Source: Pseudenterobacter timonensis (GTDB taxonomy: Bacteria > Pseudomonadota > Gammaproteobacteria > Enterobacterales > Enterobacteriaceae). From it: a DNA stretch of 64,000 nucleotides. The DNA is taken from the NCBI RefSeq assembly GCF_900021175.1, contig NZ_FCOP01000013.1, positions 496,001 to 560,000 on the forward strand, written 5' to 3'. This document shows, in pieces, positions 53,746 through 62,588 of this stretch. The position numbers and the translations under genes are program-made. The stretch's first letter is position 1. Each line of letters begins with the position of its first letter. Under the pieces are notes generated by a model. That model was not told where the DNA came from, did no database searches, and was given only the letters and a program-made list of their open reading frames with translations.

Positions 53746-55512
53746 ATGTCTTCTGTTCGAACGCAAAATAACGATCTCTTCATTCGCGAACTGTCGCGCC
53801 TGGTTGGCGATGCTCACCTGCTCACCGACCCGGCCAAAACCGCCCGCTACCGTAAGGGCTTCCGTTCCGGCCAGGGCGACGCGCTGGCGGTGGTCTTTCC
53901 CGGCACGCTTCTGGAATTATGGCGCGTTCTTGGCGCCTGTGTGGCCGCAGACAAAATCATTTTGATGCAGGCCGCGAACACCGGTCTTACCGAAGGCTCC
54001 ACGCCAAACGGGAACGACTACGATCGCGACATTGTCATTATCAGCACCCTGCGCCTCGATAAATTGCACCTGCTGGATAAAGGCGAACAGGTGCTGGCTT
54101 ATCCCGGCACGACCCTCTATTCGCTGGAAAAAGCGCTCAAGCCGCTGGGTCGCGAGCCTCATTCGGTGATCGGCTCTTCCTGCATCGGCGCCTCTGTCGT
54201 GGGCGGGATTTGCAATAACTCCGGCGGCTCGCTGGTACAACGCGGCCCGGCCTATACCGAGATGTCGCTCTTTGCCCGCATCGATGAGAACGGCAAACTT
54301 CAGCTGGTGAACCATCTGGGAATCGACTTAGGGGTAACGCCGGAGCAGATCCTCAGCAAGCTGGATGATGACCGGGTGCGCGACGAGGATGTGCAGCACG
54401 ATGGCCGCCCGGCGCACGATCGCGACTATGTCACCCGGGTGCGCGACATTGAGGCCGATACCCCCGCGCGCTATAACGCCGACCCGGACCGCCTGTTTGA
54501 ATCTTCCGGCTGTGCCGGCAAGCTGGCGGTTTTTGCCGTGCGTCTCGACACCTTTGTAGCGGAGAAAAATCAGCAGGTCTTTTACATCGGCACCAACCAG
54601 CCCGAGGTACTGACCGAGATCCGCCGCCATATTCTCGGCCAGTTCGCCAGCCTGCCGGTAGCGGGCGAGTATATGCACCGGGACATTTACGACATCGCCG
54701 AGCGCTACGGGAAAGATACCTTCCTGATGATCGACAAGCTTGGCACCGACAAGATGCCTTTCTTCTTCACCATGAAGGGGCGAACCGATGCGATGCTGGA
54801 AAAAGTCTCGCTCTTTAAGCCGCACTTTACCGACCGCTTTATGCAGAAAATCGGCAATGTCTTTCCGGCGCATCTTCCCTCACGGATGAAGAGCTGGCGC
54901 GACCGCTACGAGCATCACCTGCTGCTGAAGATGGCGGGTGACGGGGTGGCGGAAGCGCAAACCTGGCTGACGGAATTTTTCAAAACCGCCGAAGGGGATT
55001 TCTTCGCCTGTACGCCGGAAGAAGGGAGCAAAGCTTTCCTGCATCGCTTTGCCGCCGCGGGGGCCGCCATTCGTTATCAGGCGGTCCATTCCGAAGAGGT
55101 GGAGGATATTCTGGCGCTGGATATCGCCCTGCGCCGTAACGACACCGACTGGTTTGAGCGGCTACCGCCTGAGATCGACAGCAAACTGGTGCATAAGCTC
55201 TACTACGGCCATTTTATGTGCCACGTCTTCCACCAGGACTATATCGTCAAAAAAGGGGTGGATGCCCATGCGCTGAAAGAGGAGATGCTGGAGCTGCTGC
55301 GCGCGCGCGGCGCGCAATATCCGGCGGAGCACAACGTCGGCCATCTCTACGAAGCGCCGGAGACGCTGAAGAAATTTTATCGTGAAAACGATCCGACAAA
55401 CAGCATGAACCCCGGCATCGGCAAAACCACGAAGAAGAAATACTGGCAGGAAAACGCGCCTTCAGCAGACTCCACCTCCCCCTCTATGGAAGAGACGATA
55501 AAGCCGCACTGA
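53746..55512 (+). CDS. dld: Quinone-dependent D-lactate dehydrogenase Dld
   Basis: A 588-residue FAD-dependent peripheral membrane enzyme. The FAD PCMH domain shows LMQAANTGLTEGSTPNGNDYDRDIVIIST and SSCIGASVVGGICNNSGGSLVQRGPAYTE. The C-terminal membrane-binding domain includes the region around HVFHQDYIVKKG and EHNVGHLYEAPETLKKFYRENDPTNSMNPGIGKT. It oxidises D-lactate to pyruvate and feeds electrons to quinone. It is about 17 residues longer than E. coli Dld because of a serine/proline-rich C-terminal tail (SADSTSPSMEETIKPH). AAGGAG precedes the ATG. Confidence 0.97.
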   Translation: MSSVRTQNNDLFIRELSRLVGDAHLLTDPAKTARYRKGFRSGQGDALAVVFPGTLLELWRVLGACVAADKIILMQAANTGLTEGSTPNGNDYDRDIVIISTLRLDKLHLLDKGEQVLAYPGTTLYSLEKALKPLGREPHSVIGSSCIGASVVGGICNNSGGSLVQRGPAYTEMSLFARIDENGKLQLVNHLGIDLGVTPEQILSKLDDDRVRDEDVQHDGRPAHDRDYVTRVRDIEADTPARYNADPDRLFESSGCAGKLAVFAVRLDTFVAEKNQQVFYIGTNQPEVLTEIRRHILGQFASLPVAGEYMHRDIYDIAERYGKDTFLMIDKLGTDKMPFFFTMKGRTDAMLEKVSLFKPHFTDRFMQKIGNVFPAHLPSRMKSWRDRYEHHLLLKMAGDGVAEAQTWLTEFFKTAEGDFFACTPEEGSKAFLHRFAAAGAAIRYQAVHSEEVEDILALDIALRRNDTDWFERLPPEIDSKLVHKLYYGHFMCHVFHQDYIVKKGVDAHALKEEMLELLRARGAQYPAEHNVGHLYEAPETLKKFYRENDPTNSMNPGIGKTTKKKYWQENAPSADSTSPSMEETIKPH

Positions 55513-55605
55513 AATGATTGTTAACGTTACCACAATCATAATAGAGTAGCTTTACCCCGCCGGAGAGAGCGCTCTCCGGCCTTTCTTTCTGGGAGTAAGC
55601 AGCTC

Positions 55606-56160
55606 ATGGCCGCCATTGATATTTTATCTGCGTCCGAGACCGAGGTACGCGACGCGCAGCCTGACGATGTCCACGCGATTGCAGCCATCTACGCCTGGCA
55701 TGTTCTTAACGGACGCGCCTCGTTCGAAGAGGTTCCCCCTACCGACGAAGAAATGCGCCAGCGCATGGAGAAGGTGACTGAGGCAGGGTTACCGTGGCTG
55801 GTGGCGCTTTACCGCGGCGTGGTGGTGGGTTATTGCTACGCCTCTTATTACCGTCCCCGCCCGGCTTACCGCTTTACGCTGGAGGAGTCGATTTACGTCG
55901 ATGCCAGCACCACCGGGCGTGGCTTTGGCAGCGCCCTGCTCTCTGCGCTGATCGCGCGCTGTGAAGAGGGCCCGTGGCGACAGCTGATTGCGGTAGTTGG
56001 CGACGGACATAATAATCCCGGCTCGCTGCGTCTGCATAAGAAGCACGGATTTGAAGTGGCCGGACAGCTCAGAAGCGTCGGCTACAAGAAGGGAAACTGG
56101 CGCGATACGCTGATTATGCAGCGCCCCCTCAATGAGGGCGACTGGACGTTGCCGGAATAA
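55606..56160 (+). CDS. GNAT N-acetyltransferase, phosphinothricin/L-amino acid acetyltransferase type
   Basis: A 184-residue GNAT of the Pat/MnaT group. RDAQPDDVHAIAAIYAWHVLNGRASFEEVPP is the family start. YCYASYYRPRPAYRFTLEESIYVDAS precedes the acetyl-CoA loop GRGFGSALLSALI, followed by LHKKHGFEVAGQLRSVGYKKGNWRDTLIMQR. Relatives acetylate phosphinothricin, methionine sulfoximine or related amino acids; the natural substrate here is unknown. It stands alone between dld and pbpG. Confidence 0.9.
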   Translation: MAAIDILSASETEVRDAQPDDVHAIAAIYAWHVLNGRASFEEVPPTDEEMRQRMEKVTEAGLPWLVALYRGVVVGYCYASYYRPRPAYRFTLEESIYVDASTTGRGFGSALLSALIARCEEGPWRQLIAVVGDGHNNPGSLRLHKKHGFEVAGQLRSVGYKKGNWRDTLIMQRPLNEGDWTLPE

Positions 56161-56194
56161 ACGCTGGCCCGGTTTTCCGCCGGGCCATCATCGC

Positions 56195-57124
56195 TTAATC
56201 GTTCTGCGCGGTCTGCGCGCTCGCCATCTGCGCCGCTTTCTGCTTTTTATAGCTCAGCGCCGCCGCAGGCACCGGCATCACCTTCCCGGTTTCAATCCAT
56301 GTCCGCAGACGGCTGGCGTCGGCGAAGTGGGTATATTTGCCGAACGCATCCATCACCACCAGCGCCACCGGCTTGCCGTTAAAGACGGTCCGCATCACCA
56401 GACAGTGGCCAGCGGCGTTGGTAAAGCCGGTTTTGGTCAGCTGAATATTCCAGTTGTTACGGTAAACCAGATGGTTGGTGTTACGGAACGGCAGCGTATA
56501 GGCGGGATGGGAGAAGGTCGCCATATCTTCCCGCGTGGTGCTGAGCTGGCCAATCAGCGGATACTGTTTGGTGGCGATCAGCAGGCGGGTTAAATCCCGG
56601 GCGGTGGAGACGTTATGGATCGACAGCCCCGTCGGCTCAACAAAATGGGTGTTAGTCATACCCAGCGCTTTCGCTTTGGCATTCATCGCGCGGATAAAGG
56701 CGTCGTAGCCGCCCGGATAGTGGTGGGCAAGGCTGGCGGCAGCGCGGTTTTCCGAGGACATCAGCGCCAGCAGCAGCATATTTTTACGGCTGATCTCGCT
56801 GTTAAGGCGCACGCGGGAGTATACGCCTTTCATCTCCGGCGTATGGCTGATATCCACCTTCAGCGTCTCGTCCAGCGGCAGGTGGGCATCCAGCACCACC
56901 ATCGCGGTCATCAGCTTGGTAATGGAGGCGATCGGCCGCACCAGATCGGGATGGCTGGCGTAGATCACCTTGTTTGTATTGAGATCGACAATCATCGCGC
57001 TACCGGAAGCGATTTCCGGCTGGGTGGCGGTGGTAGCCGCAGCGGTGTTTGCCAGTACCGGCGTGGCAACGGGCACAGCCAGAATCAGCGCAAGGCTAAG
57101 TAGTGAAACGCGGAGTTTGAGCAT
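56195..57124 (-). CDS. pbpG: D-alanyl-D-alanine endopeptidase PBP7
   Basis: A 309-residue low-molecular-weight penicillin-binding protein with signal peptide [25 protein letters not shown]. Active-site motifs: S-x-x-K in [13 protein letters not shown] (about residue 69), S-x-N in [19 protein letters not shown], and K-T-G in [17 protein letters not shown]. It cleaves D-Ala-mDAP cross-links in peptidoglycan. The C-terminal tail is alanine/glutamine/lysine-rich. Convergent with the GNAT gene. Confidence 0.96.
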   Translation of the reverse strand: MLKLRVSLLSLALILAVPVATPVLANTAAATTATQPEIASGSAMIVDLNTNKVIYASHPDLVRPIASITKLMTAMVVLDAHLPLDETLKVDISHTPEMKGVYSRVRLNSEISRKNMLLLALMSSENRAAASLAHHYPGGYDAFIRAMNAKAKALGMTNTHFVEPTGLSIHNVSTARDLTRLLIATKQYPLIGQLSTTREDMATFSHPAYTLPFRNTNHLVYRNNWNIQLTKTGFTNAAGHCLVMRTVFNGKPVALVVMDAFGKYTHFADASRLRTWIETGKVMPVPAAALSYKKQKAAQMASAQTAQND

Positions 57125-57256
57125 GGCGAGATTTCAGATAATTATTCATGCACGTGATGACGTACGCTGCCTGCGTTAACGGGCAAACACAGGCTGGCTA
57201 AGGCATGATAGCGGGCCTGGCGGGATGTCGCCAGTGAAGAATCATGTTGAAATGCT

Positions 57257-57289
57257 GCATTGCTGGCATTTACGCCAGCAATGCTTTTT
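57257..57289 (+). terminator. Intrinsic terminator on the plus strand between pbpG and yohC
   Basis: GCATTGCTGGC-ATTTAC-GCCAGCAATGC followed by TTTTTC is an 11-bp perfect stem with a U tract in the plus direction. Both flanking genes are on the minus strand, so no annotated gene needs it. It might serve an unannotated plus-strand RNA starting within 57125-57256, or be the stem at the yohC 3' end. Confidence 0.6.
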
Positions 57290-57291
57290 CC

Positions 57292-57879
57292 TCAAAAGAG
57301 GTGGTATCCGTAGCCCCAGAGGATCACCGTCAGCGCCAGCAGCACCTCCAGTAACAGGACGCCAATCGCCAGGGTGGGACCGGAAAAATTGAGCCCCTCT
57401 TCTTTGTTGATATTAAGAAAGGCGGGAACACCGATAAAGAGCAGATAGCCGGTATAGAAGAGCGCCACCGCCCCTGCCAGTGCGCAGAGCCACACCAGCG
57501 GCCAGAGCGCCACGATGCCACTTAAAAAAAGCGGCGTCGCCACATAGCCCGCAAAAACCATGCAGTTGGTGAGCGGCGGGCGTTGCGGATAACGGCGCGC
57601 CATCCAGTGAATAACCAGCCCCATCACCGCCACCCCGGCCAGCATCAGGCCATAGAAGGCGGCGCCAAAGAGCAGCCCCGTCATGAGAGAGAGCCTGACG
57701 ACGTTGCCGTCGCCAAAGTCCCAGCCGATTTGCGTCGTACCGATAAATGCGCAGATCACCGGCACCGCAGCCATCAACAGGACATGGTGCGTGTAATGAT
57801 GCGCGACCGTTTCGTTTTCGTTGCGGATGACCCGCATTTCACGATCGGGATGGGAGAAAAGTCCCCAGACATGGTTCAT
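57292..57879 (-). CDS. yohC: Yip1-family inner-membrane protein YohC
   Basis: A 195-residue protein with five membrane helices, including HHYTHHVLLMAAVPVICAFIGTTQIGWDFGDG and CMVFAGYVATPLFLSGIVALWPLVWLCAL. It ends ILWGYGYHLF, very close to E. coli YohC as I recall it. The function is not established. Divergent from yohD with 175 bp between. Confidence 0.95.
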   Translation of the reverse strand: MNHVWGLFSHPDREMRVIRNENETVAHHYTHHVLLMAAVPVICAFIGTTQIGWDFGDGNVVRLSLMTGLLFGAAFYGLMLAGVAVMGLVIHWMARRYPQRPPLTNCMVFAGYVATPLFLSGIVALWPLVWLCALAGAVALFYTGYLLFIGVPAFLNINKEEGLNFSGPTLAIGVLLLEVLLALTVILWGYGYHLF

Positions 57880-58054
57880 ACAGCCCCCTTGTTGTCGGCG
57901 AGGTTAGCACCAGAGGTAAGTATAATGCAGGCTGTAGATTATTTTTTGTACAGCCGCAAAAATGCGTTGCCTGGAATCCTCTGTAGTTGCCCGCATCGTG
58001 AACGAGAGAGTGTATGCTTAAAGCTGGTTTTTTCAGGGAGACGACGTTTACCCC

Positions 58055-58630
58055 ATGGATATCAACAGTCTGATTGCGCATTACGGCTATGCGGCGCTGG
58101 TTGTCGGCAGCATGGCCGAGGGTGAAACGATTACCCTGCTTGGCGGCGTGGCGGCCCATCAGGGTCTGCTGCGTTTTCCGTTGGTGGTAGCCGCCGTGGC
58201 GCTGGGCGGCATGATTGGCGATCAGGTGCTCTATCTGCTGGGGCTGCGCTTCGGCTCCCGGCTGCTGGGCCGCTTCAAGAAGCACCGTAAAAAGATCCAT
58301 CGCGCGCAGCGGCTTATCCAGAACCACCCTTACCTGTTTGTGATCGGCACTCGCTTTATGTACGGCTTTCGCATTATCGGGCCGCTGCTGATAGGCGCCA
58401 GCCGCCTGCCGCCGAAGATTTTTTTGCCGCTGAATATCGTGGGGGCATTAGCCTGGGCGCTGATATTCACCTCAATCGGGTACGCGGGCGGAGAGGTGAT
58501 CGGTCCCTGGCTGCACAGCCTGGATCAGCACCTTAAACACTGGATCTGGGTGATTCTGGCGGTCGCGATCGTGGTGGGCATCCGGCTCGGGTTTATGTAC
58601 CGGGAAAAAAGGCGGGAGAAGCGCCGCTAA
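58055..58630 (+). CDS. yohD: DedA family membrane protein YohD
   Basis: A 191-residue DedA/SNARE-associated protein with four to six hydrophobic segments. It shows YAALVVGSMAEGETITLLGGVAAHQGLL, GMIGDQVLYLLGLRFG, and the G-x3-R motif region IGTRFMYGFRIIGPLLIGASRLPPKIFLPLNIVGALAWA. DedA proteins take part in undecaprenyl-phosphate recycling and membrane homeostasis; the substrate of YohD is not established. Confidence 0.95.
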   Translation: MDINSLIAHYGYAALVVGSMAEGETITLLGGVAAHQGLLRFPLVVAAVALGGMIGDQVLYLLGLRFGSRLLGRFKKHRKKIHRAQRLIQNHPYLFVIGTRFMYGFRIIGPLLIGASRLPPKIFLPLNIVGALAWALIFTSIGYAGGEVIGPWLHSLDQHLKHWIWVILAVAIVVGIRLGFMYREKRREKRR

Positions 58631-58657
58631 AGCGATCTCCCCCCCTTTGGCTAACCG

Positions 58658-59431
58658 TTACTCCGCAGGCTTAAACTGCGGATTCGCCAGCATAAAACCG
58701 CCGTCCACGATAAAGGACTGGCCGGTGGTGTAGCTGGCATCGGAATCGCACAGCCAGGCGACGAGGCTCGCAATCTCCCGGGTATAACCCGGCCGGCCGA
58801 GCGGAATGTTCGGCATCGACCCCTCTTTCACCTCGCTCTCGCTCATATCGTTCATCGGAGTGGCAATGGCGCCAGGCGCCACGGCGTTGACGAGGATTTT
58901 GTGACTCACAAGCTCAAGCGCCATCGATTTGGTTAAGCCGCCTAAAGCATGTTTGGCTGCCGTATAGGCGCTGGCTTCCGGCAGCGGCGTATGCTCATGT
59001 ACCGAGGTGATATTGACAATCCGCCCGCCCTCGCCCTGTTTTACCATCTGTCGGGCGGCAATTTGCGAGCAGAGAAAGGCGCCATCCACATCCACGGTGA
59101 GGATCGAGCGCCAGGCCTCAAAGTCCATCTCCAGGAAGGGGGCTTTGGTCATGGCGCCCGCATTGTTTACCAGCACGTCGAGACGCCCTAGACGAGCGAT
59201 AATCGTCTCCAGCGCTTTCGCCCCGTCGGGAAGATGGCTCAAATCGAGCTGTACGGCTTCGGCGCGGCGACCCAGCGCTTCGATTTCGCGACAGGTCTTT
59301 TGCGCACCCTCTTCGTCGCTGTGCCAGGTGACGCCGATATCAAACCCGCGTTCAGCCAGCATCAGCGCCGTGGTTTTGCCGATCCCTGAATCAGATGCCG
59401 TGACGATAGCCACGCGTTGCGTTGTTCCCAT
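58658..59431 (-). CDS. yohF: SDR family oxidoreductase YohF
   Basis: A 257-residue short-chain dehydrogenase. The cofactor-binding loop is VTASDSGIGKTTALMLAERG, the structural motif is DVLVNNAGAMTKAPF, the catalytic serine is in GRIVNITSVHEH, and Y-x3-K is in SAYTAAKHALGG. The segment AVAPGAIATPMNDMSES and GQSFIVDGGFML complete the family pattern. E. coli YohF is annotated as an acetoin-dehydrogenase-like protein; the substrate is not known. Convergent with yohD. Confidence 0.95.
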   Translation of the reverse strand: MGTTQRVAIVTASDSGIGKTTALMLAERGFDIGVTWHSDEEGAQKTCREIEALGRRAEAVQLDLSHLPDGAKALETIIARLGRLDVLVNNAGAMTKAPFLEMDFEAWRSILTVDVDGAFLCSQIAARQMVKQGEGGRIVNITSVHEHTPLPEASAYTAAKHALGGLTKSMALELVSHKILVNAVAPGAIATPMNDMSESEVKEGSMPNIPLGRPGYTREIASLVAWLCDSDASYTTGQSFIVDGGFMLANPQFKPAE

Positions 59432-59481
59432 ACCTACCTCCAGAAGTGTACAAAGAGGTAAGTATAGATAACGCCCGCGGT

Positions 59482-60900
59482 TTAACCCTGATGGTAACCG
59501 CCGCCCAGCGCGGAAGTGAGCTGTAGCGTGGCGTCCACATACTGCCCCTTCAGCGTAAGCCCGGCGATCTGCTCCTCCAGGGAGGGGATTTTGGCTTCGC
59601 TCAGACGGGAGCCGGCAATAATCCCGGCGTTAAAGCGCGCCTGGGCCAGCTGCACAACCCGTTCGGCATCGGACTCCACCTGCTGCTGATGCTGGTTTTT
59701 TTGCATCAGCGTCTCGACCTGGCTGGCGCTGTGGGCGACTTCATTCACCGCATCCACCACCGCTTTGTTGTAGTTCGCCACCGACAGATTGCTTTGCGCC
59801 TGGGCGATATCGAGGTTGGCGTTCAGCCGTCCACTGTCAAAAATCGGCAGGGAGAAGCCGGCGGTCACCCCCATCTGCTGGGCTGACGAGCGGAAGAGAT
59901 CGCTCAGGTGCAGCGCATCCTGCTGCAAAAAGCCCATCAGGTTGACATCGGGATAGAAGGCCGCTTTTGCCGCGTCGACTTCGCTGAGAGAGGATTCAAT
60001 GTACCAGCGCGCCTCCTGCAGATCCGGGCGGCGGGCCAGCAGCTCATAGCCCAGCGTCGGGGGCAGCGAGGCCTCCACCTTCGGCAGCGCGTGCGGCGTC
60101 AGGGTAATGGAGGGCGAGTTGGTCAGCGCCTGCAGGCGGACCTCGATCTCCTTCATTCTGCCTTGCACGCCCGCAATCTGCTGCTCGGTCTTGCTGGCGT
60201 TGATGTCGGTTTCCACCCCTTCCACCGAGGAGGTGATGCCGTGCTGATAAAGCGCGCGGTCGGCGCCGATAATGTTCAGCTGCTCCTGCTTAACCTTCGT
60301 CAGCAGGTTACTGATGGCCGATTCGGTCTGCCATTGCCAGTAGAGACGTGCCACGCTGGTAGCCAGCAGCTGGCGGGCCTGCTCCATCTCCGCTTTTTGC
60401 GCATTCACTCGCCCGACCCGGGATTCAACCAGGGCACGGTTTTTACCCCACAGATCCAGATCCCATCCGGCGGTCAGGCCGAAGGTGGCGTTGGTGTACC
60501 ACGGCCCGGTGGTGCCGGCAGCCGGATCGTTAAGGGCGAAGGGACCCATTACCCCTTCAGCCGACATCTTTTGCCGCTCCACATCGCCTGAAAAATCGAG
60601 GCGCGGGCCGTCTGCGGATTCCGCCATTTGCGCCTGCGCCTGCGCCAGCACGATGCGCTGACGGGCAATCGCCATGTCCGGGGAGTCCGCCAGCGCCTTG
60701 TCGATCAGCCTGTCGAGCTGCGGATCGTGAAAATCTTTCCACCAGCTGTTTTTCGGCCACTGGCGGGTGATAAGCGTGGTGTCGATTCGGGCGGCGGGAG
60801 CTTGCCTGCTGAGCGACGGCGCCGTATCGTGCCCCGGCGCGCAAGCGACAAGCAGACAAGAGAGAGGAAGACAAATAAGCAGAGAAGCGGAACGTTTCAT
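59482..60900 (-). CDS. mdtQ: Outer-membrane efflux lipoprotein MdtQ (TolC/NodT family)
   Basis: A 472-residue outer-membrane factor with a lipoprotein signal peptide (MKRSASLLICLPLSCLLVAC). It has two OEP repeats with long alpha-helical hairpins (PDMAIARQRIVLAQAQAQMAES and SLSEVDAAKAAFYPDVNLMGFLQQDAL). It forms a trimeric exit duct for drug efflux with unknown partners. In E. coli K-12 the locus is broken; here it is intact. I start at MKRSAS; the longer frame to 60951 places residues ahead of the signal peptide. Confidence 0.94.
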   Translation of the reverse strand: MKRSASLLICLPLSCLLVACAPGHDTAPSLSRQAPAARIDTTLITRQWPKNSWWKDFHDPQLDRLIDKALADSPDMAIARQRIVLAQAQAQMAESADGPRLDFSGDVERQKMSAEGVMGPFALNDPAAGTTGPWYTNATFGLTAGWDLDLWGKNRALVESRVGRVNAQKAEMEQARQLLATSVARLYWQWQTESAISNLLTKVKQEQLNIIGADRALYQHGITSSVEGVETDINASKTEQQIAGVQGRMKEIEVRLQALTNSPSITLTPHALPKVEASLPPTLGYELLARRPDLQEARWYIESSLSEVDAAKAAFYPDVNLMGFLQQDALHLSDLFRSSAQQMGVTAGFSLPIFDSGRLNANLDIAQAQSNLSVANYNKAVVDAVNEVAHSASQVETLMQKNQHQQQVESDAERVVQLAQARFNAGIIAGSRLSEAKIPSLEEQIAGLTLKGQYVDATLQLTSALGGGYHQG

Positions 60901-61122
60901 AGCGGCATTCACAGGCAAAAAGAAAAACGCAAAATACGCCTGCTGTTGCACTTTTTTTTAGGAAGTCGTGGCAATCCGTAAAATGTCATACTTGCACACA
61001 ATCAGAAAAATATTTTTGTTATAAATTAGTGAATTAGATGTATTAACAATGCTTATGGATTTTACCTGCCGTCAGGCTGCTACACTTTCTTTATACAAGT
61101 GCAACTGGCAACGGAGCAGGGA

Positions 61123-61206
61123 ATGAAAATCTTACTGTGGGTTATTTTAATTATCTTTCTGATCGGCCTGCTGGTGGTTACCGGCGTATTTAAGATGATT
61201 TTCTGA
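61123..61206 (+). CDS. yohP: Small membrane protein YohP
   Basis: A 27-residue single-helix protein, MKILLWVILIIFLIGLLVV then TGVFKMIF, nearly identical to E. coli YohP as I recall it. GGAGCAGGGA precedes the ATG. E. coli YohP is a model for post-translational, SRP-dependent insertion with mRNA located at the membrane; the physiological role is unclear. Confidence 0.95.
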   Translation: MKILLWVILIIFLIGLLVVTGVFKMIF

Positions 61207-61214
61207 GGATGGAC

Positions 61215-61238
61215 CCGACCGCGCGCCCGCGCGGTCGG
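61215..61238. terminator. GC-rich hairpin between yohP and dusC
   Basis: CCGACCGCGCG-CC-CGCGCGGTCGG is a perfect stem located between convergent genes. There is no T tract, so it may act as a barrier or RNA-stabilising end rather than a classical terminator. Confidence 0.6.
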
Positions 61239-61244
61239 CTGACG

Positions 61245-62174
61245 TTACTGCGCAATCACCCGCGCAATTTCCGCCGAACTTTGCAGAGTACGAATTTGCT
61301 GAAAAAGGGTCAGCGCCTCGCTGTACTCTTTACGTAAATAACTCAGCCACTGTTTAATGCGCGCCACGTGATAGAGGCCGGTATCCCCCTGCTTCTCCAG
61401 CCGGGTATATTTTTGCAGCAGGGTCATGACTTCCGGCCAAGGCATGCGGGGTTCGTTATATTTGATTACCCGGCTGAGGTTAGGCACGTTCAGCGCCCCG
61501 CGGCCAATCATCACCGCCTCGCAGCCGGTCTGCTGCATACAGGCCTGCGCGCTCTCGTAATCCCAGATTTCACCGTTGGCGATAACCGGAATGGTCAGAC
61601 GTTTGCGGATCTCGCCAATCGCCTGCCAGTTGATGCGCTCGGCTTTATAACCGTCTTCTTTGGTGCGCCCGTGCACCACCAGCTCCGTGGCGCCCGCCTG
61701 CTGAACGGCATCGGCAATTTCAAACTGGCGCGCGCTGCTATCCCAGCCAAGACGCACCTTAACCGTGACCGGCAGCTCAGCCGGCACCGCTTCGCGCATC
61801 GCTTTCGCCCCGCGATAGATAAGGTCGGGATCTTTCAGCAGCGTGGCGCCGCCGCCGCTGCCGTTGACCATTTTCGACGGGCAGCCGCAGTTAAGATCCA
61901 CGCCCCACGAACCAAGCTCCACCGCCCGGGCGGCGTTTTCCGCCAGCCACTGGGGATGCTGGCCGAGCAGCTGTATACGCACCAGCGTACCGGAGGAGGT
62001 GCGGCTCTGGCGGTGAAGCTCCGGGCAGAGCCGGTAGAACGATTTTACCGGCAGCAGCATATCGACCACCCGCAAAAACTCGGTGACGCAGAGATCGTAA
62101 TCATTCACCTCGGTCAGCAGCTCGCGCACCAGCGAGTCAAGCACGCCTTCCATCGGGGCCAGTAAAACACGCAT
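61245..62174 (-). CDS. dusC: tRNA-dihydrouridine(16) synthase DusC
   Basis: A 309-residue flavoenzyme. FMN-binding barrel start [20 protein letters not shown], the catalytic cysteine in [22 protein letters not shown] (about residue 98), then [30 protein letters not shown] and [19 protein letters not shown]. The C-terminal tRNA-binding helical domain ends RVIAQ. It reduces U16 in tRNA. Gene order with yohP matches E. coli. Confidence 0.97.
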   Translation of the reverse strand: MRVLLAPMEGVLDSLVRELLTEVNDYDLCVTEFLRVVDMLLPVKSFYRLCPELHRQSRTSSGTLVRIQLLGQHPQWLAENAARAVELGSWGVDLNCGCPSKMVNGSGGGATLLKDPDLIYRGAKAMREAVPAELPVTVKVRLGWDSSARQFEIADAVQQAGATELVVHGRTKEDGYKAERINWQAIGEIRKRLTIPVIANGEIWDYESAQACMQQTGCEAVMIGRGALNVPNLSRVIKYNEPRMPWPEVMTLLQKYTRLEKQGDTGLYHVARIKQWLSYLRKEYSEALTLFQQIRTLQSSAEIARVIAQ

Positions 62175-62263
62175 ATCGTTACCCGGAAAAAAAAGAGGCG
62201 CTATGGTAGCGCCTCTGCATGCAGCTTTCCACTGCCAGACGCGGGCGGCTGGCGGCGAAGGGT

Positions 62264-62568
62264 AAAACGCCTGATGGCGCTGCGCTTATCAGGCCTACAA
62301 AGGCTATGTGCGTTAAAACGCCTGATGGCGCTGCGCTTATCAGGCCTACAAAGGCTTTGTGCGCTAAAACGCCTGATGCGCTGCGCTTATCAGGCCTACA
62401 AAGGCTTATGTGCGCTAAAACGCCTGATGCGCTGCGCTTATCAGGCCTACAAAGGCTTTGTGCGCTAAAACGCCTGATGGCGCTGCGCTTATCAGGCCTA
62501 CAAAGGCTTTGTGCGCTAAAACGCCTGATGGCGCTGCGCTTATCAGGCCTACAAAGGCTATGCGCGCG
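62264..62568. repeat. Six tandem REP units, 51-bp period
   Basis: Unit AAAACGCCTGATGGCGCTGCGCTTATCAGGCCTACAAAGGCT..GTGCGCT starts at 62264, 62315, 62366, 62417, 62467 and 62518. Each holds the REP hairpin GCCTGAT/ATCAGGC. Units 3 and 4 lack one GG dinucleotide base (GATGCGC rather than GATGGCGC), and unit 4 has an extra base elsewhere. All units point the same way. The period is divisible by three, so long repetitive frames appear on both strands; they are not genes. Confidence 0.93.
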
Positions 62569-62588
62569 CAACGCCATCGGCAATCAGG

